Positions 52,201 to 61,200 of a DNA stretch of 64,000 bases are shown here, one piece after another. Source of the DNA: Dasyornis broadbenti (Eukaryota > Chordata > Aves > Passeriformes > Dasyornithidae); assembly GCA_013397935.1 (NCBI GenBank), contig VZRN01002231.1, positions 1,666,457 through 1,730,456 on the forward strand. The letters run 5' to 3'. Below the pieces are notes generated by a model. It was given only the letters and a program-made list of their open reading frames with translations. It was not told the origin of the DNA and did not search any database. A program made the position numbers and the translations under genes. Positions within the stretch are counted from its first letter, which is position 1, and every line of letters begins with the position of its first letter.

Positions 52201-55200
52201 TGGCAAAATGTGTATTAGTGATTCGCACACATCTGTAGGATTGATAAGGATTGTCTCCACAGGGTGTTCGCATGGGTTTTCTTAAGGCCAGTTTTCATGC
52301 AGCAGTTCTTGTCCTAAGTAAGATTTAACAGAAGCAATCTGGGAAACTGGCCCACTCCAGCAGAAAGGAGTCAGCCAGGAGTGCAGCTCTCTGGAGGTGT
52401 ACCTATAGTCCCAGAATAACTTTCTGAGGCTCTGTTCTCTCATTCCTTGCACTCTTGTCTGACTTCATTCTTTGATTTCTAAGATAAGTTGACTATTATT
52501 TGCAAGAAAAGGGAAGAGGGGAATTCTTTAGGAGTCTCGAGACCTTTGGTGAGGAACTGTCAGACTGTCATATGGAAAATTGTTGTTTAAAACTGTCCTG
52601 ATAAAAGCTTTATGTTTACAAGAAACATTTACTGTGTTGTTTCTATGTCCGTGGTATCTCTGTAAAAACAATTTTTGTTTGTCCAGCTCCTCAATGACAC
52701 ACTCTTCAATTTTATTATGTTTTCTGGTGCTTCCTGCTTCTGTGAAGATACTGACTTTAGCTTTACAATTATTTTCCTAGACTGTGCTTTGAGGCTGTTA
52801 CATAGAAAATGTTGAGCTAACCTGTTTGTCTGGAATATCCCCATGGTACTGGTTTGTCTGGAAACATTGTCATGGCTTTGTGCAGACAGCTGTTACCAGC
52901 TTTGAGCAGAGGGTTGAACTAGAGACCTCCGGAGGTTCACCCTAGATTTATTTTGCAAATGTAATAAAGAGAAAACTTGAATCTCAGAGTCTCTCTTGTA
53001 CTGTTTAAGTGGTGAAGGTTTGAGTTATAAAAGGAGTTCTTGACTGTTACAATGTTTAAAGAAAAATCTCCCATGTCACTCAGCCTTCAGAAGTTTAGGG
53101 GTGTCAACGCAGAAGTATTGAAGCTTTGAGCTGGTGCAGCTGTTGAGGAACTGTGATGGAGATGTTGTGTTGCTATACCTGTTATTGTCCAGTTGGTGAA
53201 TGTTATCATGGAGAATCAACGCTGATATGACAGATCATCTTCTGCAGGGGAAATGAAAACTTTAAAGAAAGGAATTTGCATTGAAGTGAATGGGAAGGAA
53301 AAGTTTGTTCTCATTATTAGTAGCTTGGCATCTCTCTGACTTTTTTGAAGAGCTCTCTACATAGTAATTTGATGCCCACAATTGTCTTCGGTGGATATTT
53401 TCTTGTTGGAAGAAGATTTAGTGGTAGCTGCTCAATAAATAACTGCTGAAGTCGTTATAGGTTAACTACTTGTCTCGGGCAAGATGGCTCTTATTTTCTT
53501 TTTATTCTAACTGTTTTCTATTTTTCTGTTTAAAGAAACGATTGAAAGCAGCAGAAGCAGAAAGCAAGCTAAAACAAGTGTATATACCCAACTAGTAAGT
53601 ATCTCGTTTTGTTTTCTATCTCATTGTAGAGGGACTGGTGTAGCAGTTTCCATGGCCTACTAATGTTATTATTTCCTGGTTAGGATGTTGTGCTGTCATG
53701 TTGCTCATTTCCCTCATCCTGTATAATGTTCCCATCCTAAAGCAACTGTGACTTAATCTTCTAATTTTCATTTTTGTATGGACTGGGAGTTGGGGGCTTG
53801 CTGGCAGGTCAGCATGGTTGTGAACAAAAGGGTAGGTAATTAATTGCCCAGTAACCTGTCTGGTTTTCTTAATTTTCTCGGTAGTGGATCACCAATGCAT
53901 GTTTGTTTCCAAACAAATGTGTATATCATTATATATTAAATATAATGTATAATTATTTATATGTGACCATATATTTTAAAACAAAATTCTTAGTAAAATA
54001 CGTCTTCTACTGCATTTCCTCTGCATAGCCCAGTCAATAATTGTTATAATGCAGAACTTCTAGATTACCCTTTCTTTTCACTTTTCAACTTTCACTCCCA
54101 GATATGTTCCCCTGTGTATTATCCTTAGTAACTACTTTGCTCTTTTGTGCTATCTCCTTTTAAATATTTATGGACTTCTACCATCTGTTCTGTTATTTTA
54201 GAACTAATTTTATATATTTAGCTTGCAAGACAGCCTTTATTTCTTCTGAAAATAGAGGATCCATGATTTCTTTTTTGGTTTGAAATACATCAATACCTCT
54301 CAGGTGAATTTACTGAAAATGAGGTGTAATATTCAGAGTGAAGCCGAATAGATTTCTTGTCACACAATTTTTCAACAATATTGCTTTTTGTGGATGGTGT
54401 TACTCTGCAGGGGGACACTGGACATCAAATTAAACATGAATTCACAATGTGATAAGCTCGTAAAGCAAAAGGCAGAGTAATTTAGACTGCAGATGCAAGA
54501 GGATATTGCAGATGAGAGAGCCTGGTAGTCCTGCTGTTGCTCTTGGATTATAATGTCTGGAGGCAGGGCTTTGTGTTTGGAAGGTTGCGGTGCTCATTTG
54601 ATAATGACTGCCTGGAGTGGCATCTTATCCCTCAGCAAGGTAATTCTTGTTCCTATCTAGAGAACACAACCAAATAAGCAACTTCCCTCCCTGCTTCAGG
54701 AAAAGACCTGTTTCTGCCCATGTGGCTGCTCTTCTTGTCTCTGGCTTTGATTTCCAGTTATGGTTCATTTTATGAATGTTATACCTTAACTTACATATTA
54801 TTTAATTGATGAAATGGAGGATACATTTTCTTCCTGCTTCAATTCCTGTTGTGCGTATCAGGAAAAGTAGCAATTACATGACTTACTTAATCCCACATGA
54901 ATACTTCTGCTGTTTTCTTGCTATTAATACCTCCAAATGTGGCAGCAATTAAATATTTCTAAGCCTTTTGGATTACTTCTACTCAGGTTTGAGTACAAGG
55001 TCTGGCATATAGGGACTGTAAGGCATCTACATTATCTTATGACCTAGAAGATTACATTCTTGGCTTGTAATAGTAATACACAGCGTAGCGATCTAAATAT
55101 CAATGTTATTGATTTGTCCTTATCATGTTACTGAGCCCATTCCTGTTTCTAGGCTTGAGCCATAATGATCCACTTGTCACCTCGAAAATAAATTACTTGA

Positions 55201-58200
55201 TTTAGGCTGTCACAAGACCTATGCAGAAGCGTATCAGCTGATGGACTGAAACCCATTTTAACAGTAACTGGTGTAATATTGTTGGCAGTGAGAGACCCTG
55301 GAGAATATCAGACTCAAACAATTTTATCTTTTTTTTTTGGTCTCTGGCTGTCTTCCATTGGTAGGGCTCTTGTTTGTTTCTCCGATGTCAATAGGAAAAT
55401 CTGGCAGAGAGGAGGAAAATAAGAAATAGAAGCTGTCTTCAAAGGTCACACATGTTACACAATGAAAAATAACAGCTCTATGTGAAGCTTTAGAGCTGAT
55501 ATTTTTAAACTTGAGACTCTGCCCCAAATTTATTAACACAGGTAGCTGAAACATGGAGAATCATACAGGTAATTGAAGTGAGGTTATCAAGTCCTAAACC
55601 ATCCTCTTAGAAAAACAATTCTGACCAACACTGAACAAACATTTCTGTACCTCTTCCAAGAATAACCCTGGTTTTGGGACAGACACTTGTAGCTGACTTG
55701 ACAGAGCCTCATGTCTATAAATATGGCTTTGCAATGCAGCCTTTTGGCTGAAAAGCACTAATGTACTTTCCTGGTGAAAGGAAGAAGTGTAAAATCAGTT
55801 AAACTCAGGAAATACTGAGAAACAAATGTTTTAGTTGTTTTCTGTAGCACTGTCTCTGTCAGTGGGAGTGGTGTTAAAGCAGCAACAGAAGCCTGAATGC
55901 ACAGACTCCGCATTCTCACGTTTCATCCTGCTGTCCTCCAATGTGAATGCAGTGCTTGGAGACCCTTCTTCACACAGGTTTAGTCTCAGAATCTTTCTAG
56001 TGTGTACCCAAACATACTCTTCAGGCTGTTGTGGAAGTCATACTCTGGTTTTACTAATCTTACAGGCATCATATGCGCCAGTTATTTGCTTCTTTTAAAT
56101 GAAGGTCTGGTTGTGTAGCTTGTGCTTTTTGGTATTAGGATATCTGCAGTCGTGAAGGCTGAGACATCCAGTTGTGTGTAGGTTTTCTCTCATTTGCTTT
56201 GATCTAAGTGATGCCAGAAAGGGTAAGAGCAGAAAGGGAAGAATGAACTGCTCCATAGAATTTTCAGTCTCCAAAATGTATTGATGAAAAATGTAAATTT
56301 TAACTCTATGTCCGTATGTATTAATGAATACATTCTATTTACAGTATTATATCTGAGAATCTCAAAGCACTTTGGCAAGCTGCAAATGCTGCCTCTCAAA
56401 GGCTGTGACGCAGGGAAATATGGTCCTCCCTACTGTGCATCTTTTGTGAATCCAGTAGGGAAACTGGAGGTTTAGGTCAGAGCTTTGGATCACTACAAGG
56501 GGCAGCTGCTTAACAAGCTGAAGATAATTCCTTTGTCTGTTTCTTGGTTGTCCTCTGCTTGAGGGGCAAGACTATTTTTTCTTTCCCATTTCATTATGCA
56601 GAGGTACATGGCAGCATGGAAAACTTAAAGGTGTGATGCTGCTCTTCCTTCTGTAGCTGTGCTAGTTAAAATAGCAATTGCCAACATTTTGTTGGAGAAA
56701 GCTACTCCTTTTCAAAAAGCATTGCTTAATGGTCATTAGACCTGTTCTTAGAAGTAGGCATTTACAGGAGTCTGGAGAGCTGTGAGGAAAGCTCATGTCT
56801 GTTGCCTGGATCCAGACACTTCCCTTAGATGCCTAGAGGTAAATGGCATAAATGTACCTCACAAAAGATGTAAAATGTTCTATTTCTGAGGCTTTATTTC
56901 TTAATTGTTCTGTTGCCTCCAGCATGTGGGGTTTTTTCAATAACAGGAAACATTCACTGGATGATATTAAGTTTATACTTATTTCTAACTACAAAATTTT
57001 TACCACCATCCATTTTGTACCAAATGCTAGCTACCCATCTACTGAAGGGACATCAGTCTTCTGTGGGGATCAGGATTATCTTCAGATTGGGATTTTTTTG
57101 TGCAGGGGCTTCAGTCCACGTTTGTCAGGCTTGCAGTGCCTTCTCTCTGCACATGCTCTATTGCCTCCATCTCTTCAGTTGAGACTTATCTTCTGAACAA
57201 TACAGCCCAGAAATCTACATTTCATGGTCCCTGTTCTAGTATAACTGACTACTTCTTCAAAACTGAAATGCCTTTAAGAGACTTCTATTCCTGATACAAG
57301 AACTGGAAATGACATTTTGCCGCACCATCAGTATTCTCACTACCTTATTTGCATCTTTAGCTTCAGCTTCATTAATTGCTTAATGATTCATCCAGTTACT
57401 CATCTGATTCTCTTGTTAATAGCTCTAGCAGGCTTTAGTGATATCAAACAAGTTTAATTAACATATCATCAACAATTAAGAGCTTTTTGCTTCTCATATG
57501 ATGGAAACATTATCTGCCTGAATTTTACTGTTTCTGCTTCTGTGAAACTTGACTTTAGCTTTGGAACAGGGCACTCTGTGGTGCTTGTTGCAGCTTCATT
57601 AATTGTAGTGCTGCAGAATCCTGGAGTTGGCAGAACTACAGCATGTTAGTCCTGCTGATTAGTGTGGTTTGGTGATCAGCTTTCACCAGTGCATCCTTCC
57701 CACTTGTGTTTAAATACAAGCTTGATGATGATTTTAGAGAGGATAATGGAGTCGGGCCATCACCCTCCTTTCTGGTCCTGGTTCTTTGGATGTGCTTTGT
57801 TGGGCTTTACTGATGGATTTCGGACTACTTTGCTGCCTTTTTGGAGGATAAATCCAAGGTATAGAAGGGAAGCAACCTGTCTGATGTTGAACCATAAGGC
57901 CTTAGTTTTCTTTGTTTCAGTCTTTGTGGAGCAACGCCACTTGCAGCAGTGTGCATCTGTGAGGGCTGTTTGTTTTGCAGTGTCTTGGTAATGTTTGCAC
58001 ATAGAGTTTGCCTGTGAATCATTGGCAAAAGTTCTTTTGCAGCAGGTTACTATAGTGATGTCCCAGAGCAGAGGAGCGTGAATGTTCCCTCTTTCAACTG
58101 CCCCTTTGTTAAACGTGCCTGCGGATCTCCTGCCATCTGTGGGGTCAGAACTTGGTGCTTTTCTGATAAGCACCCTGAAACACTTTAATCTTCGTAAGAG

Positions 58201-61200
58201 CTGGGCAAATTAATAAGCAGGAGGAGATGAAAATATATTTAGGTTTGTGAATTATCTAAATGTCTTTTTTTTCTGTCTCCTCATTTGGGCTGTGAATGTG
58301 TTGCTCAGTGCACTGCAGGAACAAACTACTTACAGTGTTCCTGTTCTTCTTGGCCTTCTGAGTTTCCTCTGCTGCAGAAAGGCTCTGAATTTTACAGTCA
58401 ACACTATCAGAAGATTTTCCTGGACTGAACAAACACTCTCTTGCCTCCTTATGCAACCTGTGTGTGACTCCTGTAGTTCATTCACAGCAGAACCTATTTT
58501 GTCTCTGTCAAAATGGAGCTTTACTGAGCTCTGTATCTCAGGACCTGATTGGACATTTTCAGATAAGAAGGATGATTTCTGGCTTCCAGGGCAGCATCAG
58601 CTTTTCAGTTGTCTTCAGAATTCTGTCACTTGGAACTGCTTTGCTTTCAGGGATCATTGCCGAGAACATGAAATCTGATGCTGGTGCCCCATTAGAAAGA
58701 AATTAATTTGGCGCTATTCCCACTATGCTGTTTTTGCAGCACTAGCCAGAGTGAAACATAGCAAGTATTCTGGGTCACTGAAATCACTGGGACTTCTGTG
58801 TCAGTGTGCAACTGATGTGTAAGAAAAGGTGTTTGCAGAAAGGCATTTTAAGATATTTCTGCTTTCAAATAATGAGTTTGTTAGTTGGAAATAAAAACAA
58901 TATGCCCACTCCCTTCAGTCTTCAGGTAAGAGAATATGATAGGAATGTAATCAGCACTGAAATTTGGGCTTATGTTCAGCAGTTGGCTCCAAAGCCTGCC
59001 TGCCCTTTGTTGCTTCTGTAGTGTGAACTCCTAACAGCACCCAGGAATCCTTGCATGTTTGATAAACTCCTTGTGTTTTCTTGTGTGAAACCTCGTGTGT
59101 GACTTCTTCCACCTTCTTCCAGACCCCAGAAGTCCTGTCCCTGCAATAGAAATACTCTGTCTTCCTTCTTCCCTTCCATGCCAAGGATTTTTTGAAAGCC
59201 TCATTTTCCCCCTCAGATACTTCTTCCTCTGCAGAGATTTTGTGCTATTCTGCACTGCTCTCCATGCCAAGGTTTTGTTTGGCCTTCCATTCTCAGCTCC
59301 TGCCAGTAGCTTTTTTTTAAGGTCTTTTCCTAAATCATCATTTTAAAGAGGGAATAGGAGTAAGCTGAAGTGACCCAGATGTTGTTACATATTGGATGTA
59401 TTTATGTGAATTGTGGCCACACGATAGAAACTTTTGCAGTGAGACAACATAGAAATATATGTGATTGCAGTTTAGGATTATATTTCCATTAATAAAGCAG
59501 AGGTTGCCCTCTCTCTGCCTATTGCTCCTGCACCAGCCCCCAGCCTTCTTTTTGGAGATTTAAATAAAATATCTCTCATGTTGAAGACCTGTAGGTGAGA
59601 TCTGTTTTGACCTGGATTCAAATATCTGGGATAGTGAATAAGATACCTATGTGGCCTGGTTTATTGTTTTTTTAAGGGTTTTTAAGTCTTGTAAATGGCA
59701 TCCAACTATCATTATAGTTATTTCCATTATCACTATTTTAAAATTATTATTGGAGACAGTGTGTTCATCAAAGTCAGATTGCTGGTAATTACAGCTAGTT
59801 CTGGAAGTCATTGCTGAATGAAATTTGAATCTTCAAACGTTCTGGGCCATACTTTGAAAAGTCAAATAAAAAATCGCATGCCTCTATTAACACTTGTCAT
59901 TCTTTTTGCTTTGTGTTTTAAGTAACAAGCCAAACCCGAACCAGATCAATGTAAATAATGTCAAACCAGGAGTGGTAAATGGTACTGGAGTCCAGGCACA
60001 GAACACAGGAGCAGGACGGGCCTGTGAGAGCTGTTACAGTAAGTGCCAGGATGGCAGCTGTGTGTGCAGAGTGACTGCTGTGATGTAAATGTTAAAGCAA
60101 ATCTTGTGCTGGGGGTGGGGGAACAGAATTGGATTGAGCAGCATTTAAGCAAAGTGGTTTTTTGAGGTTGTTTTTGTTTAGTGTTTTGTTTTTTTAACTA
60201 CTGGTGTTACATTTGTAAATAGAATTGCGAAGTACTAAAGGGGGAGTTAGTAAATGTTCTACATAATTGCAGGTAACTATTGAATGAATATTTAAATCAC
60301 CAACGTGTCAATTTGACTTTTTTTTTGTAATTTTTTAGATTTCAAAATATGTGACACCACTCTATTTGATCTGCTGCCTGATATTAATATACTGAGTTCT
60401 AATGATTGTGCTCCTTTATGGGAAGCCTTTAGAGATGCTGGAATGTGGGACTGTATGAGAAGTCAAGTCACAGACTCTGTACATTCTTTTGTTGTAAAAC
60501 TAATGTGTGGGAAGTTCCTGAAGACAATCTTCCCTCTCCTATGCTCTACAGAAATTGTCTAGCAGTCTTGCAAAAAGAGAGCCTTCAGTTTCACTGGCAG
60601 GAAATTTTCCTATCCTAATAATTGTTTTTTTTCTGTTTGCATTTTAAAAGGGATTTAGATTAATTAATGTGATTAATCATGCTGAAATCACAAGTATATT
60701 TAACAGTGGTGATGACAGTGAAGCCATCATCGGGTTTTTAAGGTCTGTTTGAGCTTTGCTCTGTGTGTGTGAGGGGTGTTTTCTTTTGTGCTGCATCTAA
60801 ACAGAATAAGATCTGAAAAGTGATCCTGTGTAAGGATATATATAATTTCCACCTTTGTTATCTCTAGCCACCCAGTCTTACCAGTGGTATTCTTGGGGTC
60901 CCCCTAACATGCAGTGTCGCCTCTGTGCATCCTGTTGGACCTACTGGAAGAAATACGGTGGCTTGAAAATGCCAACACGGTTAGATGGGGAGAGACCCGG
61001 ACCAAATCGCAATAATTTGGTGGGTATCCACAAGGCAGACTGGTGCCTCTGCTTGGAAAGCTGAGTGTCATGATACCTAACTGCCTGCTCACTGTTCTTA
61101 AATATTTAACTACTAGAAGAATGCCTTCAGCCTCCATTGTTGTCCTTGGGTCTGGTATTTCATGTCAAGCAGAAGTTAGTGCATTAACCTCAGCTAGAAG

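Larger units (their letters stand above)
46907..53535 (+). other. MTA1: MTA1 intron 10 (6629 bp)
   Basis: GT-AG intron with donor GTAAGA and acceptor CTGTTTAAAG. It holds a MIR-like fragment near 50795-50870, a small tandem duplication at 51607-51640, and a CR1 LINE 3' end near 52895-52955. I see no gene or RNA in it. Confidence 0.88.

Noticed and set aside
57662..58173. Overlapping frames on both strands in intron 11 with a few CpGs.
   Set aside because: Neither translation resembles a known protein or a reverse transcriptase, and splice signals are lacking.
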